Source: UBA5239 sp040391785 (GTDB lineage Bacteria > Verrucomicrobiota > Lentisphaeria > Victivallales > Victivallaceae). From it: a DNA stretch of 64,000 nt. The DNA is taken from the NCBI GenBank assembly GCA_040391785.1, contig JBEBXH010000021.1:6796-70795 (forward strand), written 5' to 3'. Positions 35,122 through 43,739 of this stretch are shown here, in pieces (the stretch's first letter is position 1; each line of letters opens with the position of its first letter). Made by a program: the position numbers and the translations under genes. Under the pieces are notes generated by a model, which saw nothing but the letters and a program-made list of their open reading frames with translations, searched no databases and was not told where the DNA came from.

Positions 35122-36513
35122 ATGATACTGAAGATCAATCCGGCCATCAAGCCCGAACTCGACCCCGGTTTTGTTCCGGCGGTGCTTTGGAACCGCGCCT
35201 TCCGCGACGCCGTCAAGGCCAGCGGCAAGGGCCGCAAAATCGTCATCGCCTTGAACCGCCCGAACGGTACCTGCTCGACGTTCCCGACCGAAATTTTTCC
35301 GAATACCGACGAATATAAAGCGCTGAACGTCAAGTACGTCGAGCGTATCGTCAAATTCATGCTCTGGCAGAAGGGCGGCTTCCGTGTGATCATCGCCGGG
35401 GCCCCTGACGTGGCGGAAGAACTCTCGATGATTTACTCGGCCAACGGCGCCCGCGCTTTTGACTTTGAGATCATGGGCGAGCGGATTTATGGTCATCCGT
35501 TTGAGGTGGTCGGCGTGCCGATCGAGGAAGCCCCGGCATCAAAGGAAATCGAAGTCGCGCTCGGCGGGCACATGGATGGCTGCCGGATCGGTTTCGACCT
35601 CGGCGGCTCCGACCGCAAGTGCGCGGCTGTCAAGGACGGCGAAGTCGTTTTCACCGAAGAAGTCCGTTGGGATCCCTATTTCGAGAAAGATCCGGAGTAT
35701 CATAAAGCCGGCATCATCGACTCCATCGAACGCGCAGCGGCCCACCTGCCCCGCATCGACGGTATCGGCGGCAGCTCGGCGGGCGTGCTCGTCGACAACC
35801 AGCCGCGTATCGCGTCGCTCTTCCGCGGCGTCAGCAAGGAAGATTTCGCCTCCAAGGTCGTCAATATTTTCACCGATATCCAGAAGAAATTCAACGTGCC
35901 GACCATCGTGGCCAATGACGGCGAAGTCACCGCCCTCGCCGCCGCCATGTCGATGAAGTGCAGCGGCGTGCTGGGCATTTCGTTCGGCACCAGCGTGGCC
36001 GGCGGTTACGTGAACCTCTCCGGCAACATCACCGACTGGCTCGACGAACTCGCGTTCACCCCGGTCGACTACCGCGAAAACGGCCCCGTGGATGAATGGT
36101 CCGGCGACGAAGGCTGCGGCGTGCAGTTCTTCTGCCAGCAGGGCGTGGCCCGTCTGGCCCCCCTCGCCGGTCTGCATTTCCCCGCCGACATGAAGTTCCC
36201 CGAACAGCTGGTCGAAGTTCAGAAATTGATGGAACAGGGCGACGAACGCGCCGCCGCCATCTATCGCACCATCGGCGTCTGTTTCGGCTATGCGATCGCG
36301 CATTATGCAGACTTCTATGAGCTGCACAACCTGCTGATCCTCGGCCGCGTGACCTCCGGCGAAGGCGGCGAGATCATCCTGAAAGTCGCCGAAGACACCC
36401 TGAAAACCGAGTTCCCCGAACTCGCCGCCCAGATCACGTTCCGTATTCCGGACGAACAATTCAAACGTCACGGCCAGGCCGTTATCGCGGCCAGTTTGCC
36501 GGTAATCAAATAA
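35122..36513 (+). CDS. ROK-family sugar kinase-like protein with N-terminal extension
   Basis: The 463-residue protein contains a ROK/hexokinase-fold domain from about residue 155: the phosphate-1 loop CRIGFDLGGSDRKCAAV, GGSSAGVLVDNQPR, NDGEVTALAAAM and the phosphate-2-like GISFGTSVAGGYV. The usual ROK zinc motif CxCGxxGCxE is not visible; EWSGDEGCGVQFFCQQG occupies a similar place. The first ~150 residues are an extra domain (VLWNRAFRDAVKASGKG, FRVIIAGAPDVAEELSMIY) that I do not recognise. It is followed after 15 bases by nagA, so it probably phosphorylates an amino sugar such as GlcNAc. Kinase activity is not proven by the motifs seen. Confidence 0.75.
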   Translation: MILKINPAIKPELDPGFVPAVLWNRAFRDAVKASGKGRKIVIALNRPNGTCSTFPTEIFPNTDEYKALNVKYVERIVKFMLWQKGGFRVIIAGAPDVAEELSMIYSANGARAFDFEIMGERIYGHPFEVVGVPIEEAPASKEIEVALGGHMDGCRIGFDLGGSDRKCAAVKDGEVVFTEEVRWDPYFEKDPEYHKAGIIDSIERAAAHLPRIDGIGGSSAGVLVDNQPRIASLFRGVSKEDFASKVVNIFTDIQKKFNVPTIVANDGEVTALAAAMSMKCSGVLGISFGTSVAGGYVNLSGNITDWLDELAFTPVDYRENGPVDEWSGDEGCGVQFFCQQGVARLAPLAGLHFPADMKFPEQLVEVQKLMEQGDERAAAIYRTIGVCFGYAIAHYADFYELHNLLILGRVTSGEGGEIILKVAEDTLKTEFPELAAQITFRIPDEQFKRHGQAVIAASLPVIK

Positions 36514-36528
36514 CTCAGGGAGGCACTC

Positions 36529-37668
36529 ATGAAAACCTTGATCAAAAACGCTCACATCATCTCGCCGGACGTCGATATTGTCAACGGCGCGATCCTGATG
36601 GACGGCAAGACCATTGCCCGGGTTTATCTTGAAAACGAAGAACTTCCGGCCATTGACAACGTCTTCGATGCCGGTGGCAAAATGGTAGTACCAGGTTTCA
36701 TCGACGTTCACTTCCACGGCCGTTCCGGACACGACTTCTGCGACGGCTCCATGGAAGGCATTGCCGCCATCGGCAACGACAAAATCCAGGACGGCGTGAC
36801 CTCCTTCCTCGGCACCACGCTGACCGTCGGCGAGGAACAGCTCAGCAAAGCGCTGCAGACCGCCGCCGAATACATGAAGAACCCCACCGGCGCCAAAATC
36901 GCCGGTATCCACCTGGAAGGCCCGTTCATCAATCCCAAATGCCTCGGCGCCCAGAACCCGGAATTCATCCGCAAGCCGGATATCGAGATGGTCAAACGCC
37001 TGAACGCGATTTTCCCGGTCAAGAAAGTGTCCTACGCACTGGAAGAAGAAGGCGCCCTGCCCTTTACCCAGCAGTTGCTGGCCATGGGCATCACCCCCTC
37101 CTGCGTCCACACGGCAGCCACCTACAAGGATTACCTGAAAGCCAGCCAGTACGGCTTTAAGAACCTGTCGCACTTCTGCAATCAGATGACGCCGCTGCAC
37201 CACCGCGACATCGGCATGGTCGGGGCCGGACTGCTCCACGACGAATCGTTTGTCGAGCTGATCTGCGACAAGCTCCATATCTGCCCGGAAATGATCAAAC
37301 TGGTGTTCAAAGTCAAGGGCGCGGGCCACGTCCAGCTGATCACCGACGCTATGCGCGCGGCGGGCATGCCCGACGGTGAATACGACCTCGGCGGCATGAA
37401 CGTAATCGTAAAAGGCGACGCGGCACGGCTCGAAAACGGCGCTCTCGCCGGCAGTACGCTGCTTTATTTCAGCGGTCTGAAAAACGTCTACGAAATCACC
37501 GGTTATCCGCTGAAGGAACTGATCAAGTCGACCTCATGGGCGCAGGCGCAAGCCCTGAATCTCCCCGGTCTCGGCAAGATCGAAACCGGCTACTCCGCCG
37601 ACATCCTGGTGCTGGAAGACGACTTCTCCCCGGCCGCGGTCTTCGTCGACGGCAAGAGAAAACTCTAA
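36529..37668 (+). CDS. nagA: N-acetylglucosamine-6-phosphate deacetylase NagA
   Basis: NagA removes acetate from GlcNAc-6-phosphate, feeding amino sugars into glycolysis and cell-wall synthesis. The 379-residue amidohydrolase shows VPGFIDVHFHGRSGHDFCDG, the metal-binding Glu in GIHLEGPFINPKCLGAQNP, HTAATYKDYLKAS, HFCNQMTPLHHRDIGMVG and the catalytic Asp in VQLITDAMRAAGMPDG, then LAGSTL. It forms an operon with the ROK gene upstream and fits the GH20-like hexosaminidase gene further along as the intracellular end of GlcNAc use. Confidence 0.95.
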   Translation: MKTLIKNAHIISPDVDIVNGAILMDGKTIARVYLENEELPAIDNVFDAGGKMVVPGFIDVHFHGRSGHDFCDGSMEGIAAIGNDKIQDGVTSFLGTTLTVGEEQLSKALQTAAEYMKNPTGAKIAGIHLEGPFINPKCLGAQNPEFIRKPDIEMVKRLNAIFPVKKVSYALEEEGALPFTQQLLAMGITPSCVHTAATYKDYLKASQYGFKNLSHFCNQMTPLHHRDIGMVGAGLLHDESFVELICDKLHICPEMIKLVFKVKGAGHVQLITDAMRAAGMPDGEYDLGGMNVIVKGDAARLENGALAGSTLLYFSGLKNVYEITGYPLKELIKSTSWAQAQALNLPGLGKIETGYSADILVLEDDFSPAAVFVDGKRKL

Positions 37669-37678
37669 GACTTTTTTT

Positions 37679-37774
37679 GTCCACAAAATACACACAATAG
37701 CACAAAATAAGAAATTCATAGGCTGCCAAATTTGGCAGCCTAATTTTTGTGTATTTTTGTGAGTTTTGTGGATA
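37679..37774. repeat. Extended intergenic inverted repeat around the nagA terminator
   Basis: Outside the terminator core, GTCCACAAAATACACACAAT (from 37679) pairs imperfectly with the complement of TTTTTGTGTATTTTTGTGAG and TTTTGTGGAT (37744-37773). The arms are made of reiterated CACAAAAT-type words, a build like the elements at 19434, 43661 and 62168. Confidence 0.6.
37720..37748. terminator. Bidirectional terminator between nagA and the convergent glycosidase gene
   Basis: A perfect 22-bp palindrome (37720-37741; arms AGGCTGCCAAA and TTTGGCAGCCT) is followed by TAATTTTT on the plus strand and preceded by A-rich sequence, so it can stop transcription from both sides. Confidence 0.8.
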
Positions 37775-37783
37775 AATTCTTTT

Positions 37784-40700
37784 TTATTCCACCTGCAGCA
37801 GGCGGAAGCCGCGAGACGGCATTTTCAGTGCCTTGGCGGGTACTTCGGCGTAGTTGTTCAAGGTGTCGCGAATGACCCGGCCGGACCAGCGGCCGAGGTC
37901 GTAACTCTTTTCCTCGTAGGCAACGTTGAAGATCACCAGCAGGAATTTACCGTCGCGCTCATAGCTCGATACGGCGACGCCGTCATTTGGATATTTGCTC
38001 GCGGGGTTCCGCCAGTACGGCGTCCAACTGGCATCCGGTTTGTCGACGCCGAAACGGTCCATGGCATCCCAGACCAGACGCAGACCGGCCAGCTGAGCTG
38101 GAACGCCATTCCACATGGATTCGCCGTGAAGGAAGGTCAGCCCGCAGACTTCGGCCAGGGTGACATTGGATTTCGCCGCCTGCTGGTAAAAAGTCAGGAT
38201 CAGTCCGGGGAAAAATGAAACACTGGTGCCCAGCTGGGCCGTACCCATATTCGCCAGTTGGTAAAACTCCGGCACGAGTGTGCTGTAATCATGGGCAATC
38301 GTCCATTCTTCACCGTTGGTGATATTGTCCATCCACAATGCAATCGGGGTTTTGGTCGCGCAGTGCATCACCAGGAGCCCTTCCGGGTCATTGGCTTTGA
38401 CCAGATTCTGGTAACGCAGGAACATTTCGCGTCCTTCCATGAAAGCGATGCGCGGATGAATCTCTCCGGTGGCTTCATCGCGATATCCGCAGCCATGGAA
38501 GCGGTTGTTACAGGCATGATATCCCGACATATCCATGTAAAAAGCCTTGATCCCCTGCTTCATCCGGTTGACCGCCCCGTAGAGATAATAGTCACTCCAC
38601 GCCTCGGTCGGACAAACAAACGTGCCGTACTGTTCGATCGGCAGCCGACACTGCGGATACAGCTCCCATTCGTACACATAGTCGATCGCCTGCGGCAACT
38701 GGAACATGGTAAACAAGCTGTCGTACCAGAGCATCGGCAAGCCGCCGATCGTGTTGCGGATCGCCTTGACTTCGGCATCGATATCGGCCAGTTCCTTTTC
38801 GGGCGGGGTCGGATTTCCAACCATGGCGGTTTTCACGATCCAGCCGCGAAGGATGGCCGTGGTGAAATAATCTTTTTCAAATGGTTTCAATTCGGGGTCA
38901 TGAAAGAAACGTCTGCCGAAAGGCTTGTAAGTCTCCGCCTTTTGCTCCAGCACACGGCTGCCATCGGTCTGGAGACCGGCAAACGCAGCCCCGATCCGCC
39001 TCATGGCCGAGGGATTACTCAAGCGTTTCGCGGGGGTCAGAATCATGGCGAATTCATAATTTAAATCACGTTTCAACTCAGTTTCGGAGTCAATCAGGTT
39101 CACCTTGAATTCGAATTTTTCCGGGGTGTCCGTGACATCGAAATAATTCTTGCGGACATGGATATCCTGCAGCGACGGCAGCACGAAAAAGAGCCCCCGA
39201 TCCTCACCGCCCAACCAGAGAAAATTGGCGAAAGCATGCTCGAAATTCCAGCCATTGCCGGAAATCTCCACGGTCGAAGCCATGTTGGGCTTCGGCAAGG
39301 CACGGTCCGTTTTTGCCGCTCCGACCATGGCATGCAGCGATATGGGATTCATGGTCCCCATCGCATTCAAACCGCGCATATACCGAACCTGATCGGGCTT
39401 CACGGGCAGGATCATCGACAATTCGTTTATCTTCACGCCGGGCTGCTTGTTTTTCACCGTAAGGTTATACCAGGCCAAACCGTCAAACTCAACCCGAACG
39501 TCCGCGCTCAACGCCAGTTCCGGCGAAGCACCGCTCCACTGAAGCGTAACGCCCCGTTTATCCTGCTTCAACACCTTCAGCGGCTGCGACGGGCGAATTT
39601 CCTGTACGCCCTGAGCCGTCGTAACCTGGAAACGCATGGCACCGTTCGAGAACTCCGCGCCCCGCAAGGCGATCTCATCCGGCAGGAAGCCGGCGCCAAA
39701 CTGATAGTGATTGTCCAGAATACGGACTTTCACCGAATCCTTGCCGGCCTCCACGACCGGAGACTGCCACCCGGGCGGCGGTGCGGTCACTTTGCCGTAG
39801 GTTTGGTTCATCCATTCCGGCCGTGCCGGGTTCTTGAATTTATAATCATAGCTGTGGAGTTCTTTCTGATTCTTCTGCAGCACAACCCGAAGCTGCCCCT
39901 CTTCATTGACCGGCAGCTTATCCAGAGAAAGCGCCTCTTCGAAATACTTGGCCCCTGCGGCGAGCGGTTGGCTCTTTTCCGCCACCGTTTTGCCGGCGGA
40001 ATTTTTCAACGTGCTGACAACCCGCATACCGTTGCTTATGTCCAATTTGGAGAGATTCCCCAGGATGACGACCTTTTCCTGGCTGTAAATCGGAGCGGCC
40101 TCCACCAGAAACAACGGGGAGAGATCGCAGATGATTTCATTTCCCGCGACCGGTCCAACGGCATCATCCAGCCGCCAGTTGAAGATCGCCGGCGATTTTT
40201 CGCGAACCGTAGATTTCTCGATCCAGCTGATTTTCCAGTCCGCCACCGGCAAGGCTTTCGCCTGACCATAAACCTTGCTGTAGTTGCTGGCCGCCCAGAC
40301 CCGCGCCGACAGGTTTGCCCCCGGACTTTTCCGGGTCATATCTCCGCCGAACCCATATTCACCGGACGCTGGATCTGTATACTCGCCGAACTGAAAAACC
40401 GGGCCATCATTGCCGAAAATCAGTTTGCCGAATCCGGTCGGATCAATGATATTCCAGACGCTCGGGACCGGCGCCCAGACCGTGATCCGGTTGTTCAACT
40501 CCACGCTACGGCGGGTATTTCCGGCATAACGGGTGAACTGAAACGGCAGTTCATCGCCCGGCTTCGGCGGTTCCATTTCCAGAGTCGCCCACGAGATGGC
40601 GATCTCTCCTTCCCAGATGTTGGCGGCGAAATAATCCAGCGGCACAATCCGCACCGCCGACTGCCATTGCGGTTCCCACTCCGCCGCAGGCTGACGCACC

Positions 40701-41125
40701 TGCCCTGCCACCCGCATGTCGCTGGTACCGCCTCCCCGCTCCAGACTGAACTTCATCCACGTTTTCGCCCCCGGCGGGACAATACCGATGCGGACGCAAT
40801 CCACCGTGGTGATGTTCATATTATCGTGCGGGATCGGCTCGGCAATCGGTTCAAAATCAATTTTCGCCCGGAAGGCAATATAGAGATTTTCGTCGTCATA
40901 TTGCACCCAGACCGTAGTCGGCGACGATGCCGGGCGGCGATTGCCCGCATCGCTGAATTGCGACAGGATAGCTGCGTTTTTCCATTCGGTGTCGTTGATC
41001 GCGCCATCGATCACCGGTTTGGTATCCGCTTTGGGAATGCGTTGAAATGTTTTCGCCTTTTGAGCGGAGGCGAGCAATGTGAAAAAGAGCAGTCCGAAGA
41101 CCAGAATTCGTTTGAGATTCAGCAT
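37784..41125 (-). CDS. Very large exported glycoside hydrolase-like protein with CBM9-like domain, cassette 2
   Basis: The 1113-residue protein has a signal peptide (ILVFGLLFFTLLASAQ). A CBM9-like sugar-binding domain lies at about residues 30-240 (TKPVIDGAINDTEWKNAAIL, TTVWVQYDDENLYIAFRAK). Beta-rich domains follow (about 240-640), and then a region typical of DUF6067/GH123-like glycosidases: WLGGEDRGLFFVLPSLQDIH, LPMLWYDSLFTMFQLPQAID, GIKAFYMDMSGYHACNNRFHG and HPRIAFMEGREMFLRYQNLV. A last beta domain (YERDGKFLLVIFNVAYEEKS) closes it. The family assignment is from memory of similar Lentisphaerota/Bacteroidota proteins. It is third in a LacI-pseudopilin-enzyme cassette, starting 39 bases after the pseudopilin stop. 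Confidence 0.65.
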   Translation of the reverse strand: MLNLKRILVFGLLFFTLLASAQKAKTFQRIPKADTKPVIDGAINDTEWKNAAILSQFSDAGNRRPASSPTTVWVQYDDENLYIAFRAKIDFEPIAEPIPHDNMNITTVDCVRIGIVPPGAKTWMKFSLERGGGTSDMRVAGQVRQPAAEWEPQWQSAVRIVPLDYFAANIWEGEIAISWATLEMEPPKPGDELPFQFTRYAGNTRRSVELNNRITVWAPVPSVWNIIDPTGFGKLIFGNDGPVFQFGEYTDPASGEYGFGGDMTRKSPGANLSARVWAASNYSKVYGQAKALPVADWKISWIEKSTVREKSPAIFNWRLDDAVGPVAGNEIICDLSPLFLVEAAPIYSQEKVVILGNLSKLDISNGMRVVSTLKNSAGKTVAEKSQPLAAGAKYFEEALSLDKLPVNEEGQLRVVLQKNQKELHSYDYKFKNPARPEWMNQTYGKVTAPPPGWQSPVVEAGKDSVKVRILDNHYQFGAGFLPDEIALRGAEFSNGAMRFQVTTAQGVQEIRPSQPLKVLKQDKRGVTLQWSGASPELALSADVRVEFDGLAWYNLTVKNKQPGVKINELSMILPVKPDQVRYMRGLNAMGTMNPISLHAMVGAAKTDRALPKPNMASTVEISGNGWNFEHAFANFLWLGGEDRGLFFVLPSLQDIHVRKNYFDVTDTPEKFEFKVNLIDSETELKRDLNYEFAMILTPAKRLSNPSAMRRIGAAFAGLQTDGSRVLEQKAETYKPFGRRFFHDPELKPFEKDYFTTAILRGWIVKTAMVGNPTPPEKELADIDAEVKAIRNTIGGLPMLWYDSLFTMFQLPQAIDYVYEWELYPQCRLPIEQYGTFVCPTEAWSDYYLYGAVNRMKQGIKAFYMDMSGYHACNNRFHGCGYRDEATGEIHPRIAFMEGREMFLRYQNLVKANDPEGLLVMHCATKTPIALWMDNITNGEEWTIAHDYSTLVPEFYQLANMGTAQLGTSVSFFPGLILTFYQQAAKSNVTLAEVCGLTFLHGESMWNGVPAQLAGLRLVWDAMDRFGVDKPDASWTPYWRNPASKYPNDGVAVSSYERDGKFLLVIFNVAYEEKSYDLGRWSGRVIRDTLNNYAEVPAKALKMPSRGFRLLQVE

Positions 41126-41164
41126 TATATATATTTCCTTTCTGTTCAGATTTAAAGTTGATTA

Positions 41165-41863
41165 CTACGGTCCGGCCGAATAGCCCAGCCAGGTCAAAAC
41201 CGGATCGTTGGCAAAGGCAAACATATACGTTGAAGCGCCCATGGCCTTACCGTTCGCCCTGGCCATTTCCGCCAGTGTGTTCAATTCCGCGTGCCCGTCA
41301 TAATATCCGACATTGCTCCGGGTCTGGTGCCGCAGGTGAAACCCATAGGATCCGGATGCGCCGTTCATATAGTAAATGAGCTGGTACTGGCGTCCGATGT
41401 ACGATGCGGTACCGACGCGGTAGACGGAATCCCCAAGCAATAATGTCGAGGAAGGCTGCTTACCTTTACCTAGCAGTCGACCGCCATTGGATGAGGTGGA
41501 GAATGTGGTATCACTCGGGCCTTCCAGGCAAAGCCCGAAAACGAAAGTAGGATTGCTTTCCGGGTCGGTATTACCCGTGGTTTGCGTGGGGCAGATTCGC
41601 GAAGCAACCGGCGCATATTTGTAATCGGCCAACAGCGCGCTCCATACCTTCCCCGTTGAAATCCAGGCGATTACATAACTGCTGTAATCATCGCCATACA
41701 TGGCCAATGCATTCATGGTCTGCTTGACATTGTTCTGACATTTGCTGCTTTGCGCCTTGGAGCGGGCCATATTCAAGGCCGGGAGCAACATGGCGGCGAG
41801 TATGGCTATGATAGCTATTACTACCAACAATTCAATAAGTGTGAAATATTTTCGAAATTTCAT
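41165..41863 (-). CDS. Type IV pilin-like H-X9-DG protein, cassette 2
   Basis: The 232-residue protein starts MKFRKY and runs straight into FTLIELLVVIAIIAILAAML, then LPALNMARSKAQSSKCQNNV. Residue -1 to the presumed cut is Tyr, not Gly. The soluble domain has LRHQTRSNVGYYDGHAELN, a match to H-X9-DG. The frame remains open upstream into the LacI gene, but ATG 41863 gives the standard short basic leader and follows an AAGGAGG-like site. It lies 14 bases after the LacI stop. Confidence 0.87.
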   Translation of the reverse strand: MKFRKYFTLIELLVVIAIIAILAAMLLPALNMARSKAQSSKCQNNVKQTMNALAMYGDDYSSYVIAWISTGKVWSALLADYKYAPVASRICPTQTTGNTDPESNPTFVFGLCLEGPSDTTFSTSSNGGRLLGKGKQPSSTLLLGDSVYRVGTASYIGRQYQLIYYMNGASGSYGFHLRHQTRSNVGYYDGHAELNTLAEMARANGKAMGASTYMFAFANDPVLTWLGYSAGP

Positions 41864-41877
41864 ATATCCTCCTTGAG

Positions 41878-42858
41878 TTATATTAGTTTTTTTACTGAAT
41901 TCCGTTCGATCAATTGATAAGGCAAACGCCGTTTCAGCAGCGTGGCCGGTAACGATGAATTGCGTGGGATCTCTTCCAGTATTTCCAGCGCGGCGTGCGC
42001 CAATGTTTTCGCGTCCTGCGCGAGGCTGGTGTACGGCGGGTTCAGCCAACAGGACAACCCCGGCACTTCCGCCGCGATCACCGAGATATCATCGGGCACT
42101 TTGCGCCCCAGCGAATTGAGGTGATGATGGATCTCCATGGTCCAGTCCTCGTGCGCCGAAATCAGTGCCGTCACCCCGTGGTTGACGACCCGGGACAACC
42201 CCTCCAGCGACAATTCACCCTCGGGCATGCCGGCCGAAACAAAATCGGGGTTGAAGTCGATTCCATGCGCCGCCAAAGCATTGCGATAGCCGAACTCGCG
42301 CTCCCGGTTGCCCCAGTTTTCACTCTGGCAGTTCAGGAGTCCGATCTTCCGGTGTCCGTTTTTCACCAGATAATCGATCGCCATCCGGATTCCCTGCGCG
42401 TGGTCCGTGGACACACTGTGCGAAAACGGCGCATCCTCGTAATTGACCATGATCACCGGGCGCTGCAGACTGACCATTTTCTCATAGTCCTTGCTGCCGG
42501 GCCGCCAGTTCAGGACAATGGCCGCCACCGTAAAATTCGGCTGAATCAACTGAATATCGCCCGCCTCATACAACCGGGCGATATACCCTGCCCTGTAGAT
42601 TTCGCGCATCAACGCGGTCGCCATCATCGCCGCGAACCATGACGGCGGCTCAATGGCCTGACTGGTCGGCACGATAATGGCGATATTGTCCTTGCGGGCG
42701 GTTTGCTGCGGGGTATAATTGAGCTTGCGCGCAGCGTCGAGGATCTTTTCGCGGGTTTTCTCCCGGACCGGCGCCGTGCCGGAAAACACCCGCGACACTG
42801 TCGCCTGCGACACCTTGCAGTATTCCGCCAACTGTGCGATATTGATATTTTCAGCCAT
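41878..42858 (-). CDS. LacI-family transcriptional regulator, cassette 2
   Basis: The 326-residue protein has a canonical N terminus: NIAQLAEYCKVSQATVSRVF, then GTAPVREKTREKILDAARKL and the hinge region NYTPQQTARKDNIAIIVPTS. The sensor domain includes VNYEDAPFSHSVSTDHAQGI and the later DDISVIAAEVPGLSCWLNPP typical of LacI proteins. It heads the cassette that includes the pseudopilin at 41165 and the enzyme at 37784. Confidence 0.93.
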   Translation of the reverse strand: MAENINIAQLAEYCKVSQATVSRVFSGTAPVREKTREKILDAARKLNYTPQQTARKDNIAIIVPTSQAIEPPSWFAAMMATALMREIYRAGYIARLYEAGDIQLIQPNFTVAAIVLNWRPGSKDYEKMVSLQRPVIMVNYEDAPFSHSVSTDHAQGIRMAIDYLVKNGHRKIGLLNCQSENWGNREREFGYRNALAAHGIDFNPDFVSAGMPEGELSLEGLSRVVNHGVTALISAHEDWTMEIHHHLNSLGRKVPDDISVIAAEVPGLSCWLNPPYTSLAQDAKTLAHAALEILEEIPRNSSLPATLLKRRLPYQLIERNSVKKLI

Positions 42859-42862
42859 TATT

Positions 42863-42919
42863 GAAACCCTTTCTGAAACTCTTTCATTTCTATTATACCG
42901 CCAAATCCGAAATTGTCAA
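42863..42919 (-). promoter_or_regulatory. Promoter and tandem operators of LacI cassette 2
   Basis: On the minus strand TTGACA (42919-42914) and TATAAT (42897-42892) are 16 bases apart. Just downstream are two inverted repeats on the plus strand, TGAAACTCTTTCA (42874-42886) and GAAACCCTTTC (42863-42873), with centres 12 bases apart. The first covers the expected start of transcription, consistent with autorepression. Confidence 0.7.
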
Positions 42920-42994
42920 CAACCCCAATCGAGAATAATCGCGAAATAAATTCACAGGGAAATTTTTTAACCACGGATACACGGAAAACTTGGC

Positions 42995-43091
42995 GCGGCG
43001 GAGCCGCAACCAAAGAGAATACGAGGGCTGCGCGCCCTCGCGCTCCAGCGGCAGGCCGCATTGCCCTGCACCTGACGGATGCTGCGCATCC
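42995..43091. repeat. Cluster of four consecutive GC-rich hairpins
   Basis: Perfect short stems follow one another: GCGGC/GCCGC (42995-43007), CGAGGGC/GCCCTCG (43022-43040), GCGGC/GCCGC (43048-43059) and GGATGC/GCATCC (43077-43091). They lie in a stretch (42920-43219) with no credible gene, next to a decayed gene. The text CCACGGATACACGG at 42971 resembles the arms of the element at 43661. It could be the remnant of a palindromic mobile repeat. Confidence 0.55.
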
Positions 43092-43219
43092 TGCCTTGTA
43101 TAAAGGGATATGCGCATTCGCAGAACTGCCACCTCAAGGCTCCGCCGGAAAGAATCCCAGTTGTAAAATAAAAAATGAAGTTATGATAAATTTATCGCAG
43201 TATTTGTAATATTTCGAGG

Positions 43220-43590
43220 ATGGGTGAATATCTGTCGTCGAGCCAGGTTTTGTTGAAGGATTTCAAGGATTTCATGCTGAAAACAACGGCAAAGGTAGCG
43301 GATGGAGTGGCGGATTTCGTCTTGTCGGCGGGGGGCCGTATGAGTATTTGAACGATTCGAAAATCAGCAACCTCAACGAGATGGTTTCATCCATCAGCAA
43401 ACGCGTTAAATCCGGCAACTATCAATATCGTGCCCTCAAAATCGGCGACGACGATCAACGCCTCTTGCAATTCATTGCCCAAGGGCAATGGACCGTCAGC
43501 GGCTTTCGCAACCGCGACCTCGCCCTCGCCCTAAAAATCCCAGCCGAGCCCAAAACAAAACGCCGCCTTACTGATCGCATCAAACCTTGA
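43220..43590 (+). pseudogene. Internally deleted, frameshifted remnant of a multicopy PVC-type gene (possibly mobile)
   Basis: Two pieces of one protein can be read. Frame A from ATG 43220 gives MGEYLSSSQVLLKDFKDFML and KTTAKVADGVADFVLSAGG, then stops. Past a run of G residues near 43330, frame B continues with PYEYLNDSKISNLNEMVSSI, YQYRALKIGDDDQRLLQFIA and GQWTVSGFRNRDLALALKIP before a stop at 43588. As I remember it, a long protein common in many copies in planctomycetes and relatives has LLKDF near its N terminus and YRALNP...INGFRNRDL near its C terminus, so ~400 middle residues and the end are missing here. Family identity needs a search. Confidence 0.5.
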
Positions 43591-43660
43591 GATTCAAAAA
43601 CTTATGCAGATGGCCGCATGATATTCTTCGCAAAAAAAAACAAGAAAACACTGCATAGTA

Positions 43661-43720
43661 GCACGGAAAAACACGGAATAAGGGAAACTGAAAAGAACCT
43701 TTCCGTGCTTTCCGTGTTTA
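43661..43720. repeat. Intergenic inverted repeat with CACGGAAA words
   Basis: GCACGGAAAAACACGGAA (43661-43678) pairs with TTTCCGTGCTTTCCGTGT (43700-43717), whose complement reads ACACGGAAAGCACGGAAA. It lies just after the stop of the minus-strand YhcH-type gene and may serve as its terminator or a transcript-end hairpin. Confidence 0.6.
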
Positions 43721-43739
43721 CTCCCGGTTTCCCGGTGAA

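Noticed and set aside
35539..37329. Minus-strand open frame of 596 codons
   Set aside because: Covers ROK and nagA in antisense, both of which have strong family motifs.
39158..41155. Plus-strand open frame of 665 codons
   Set aside because: Antisense to the CBM9-containing enzyme; the translation is Arg/His-rich and lacks motifs, as shadow frames do.
42995..43091. tRNA or rRNA fragment in the hairpin cluster
   Set aside because: No cloverleaf order, no T-loop GTTCxANxC and stems are separate; kept only as a repeat.
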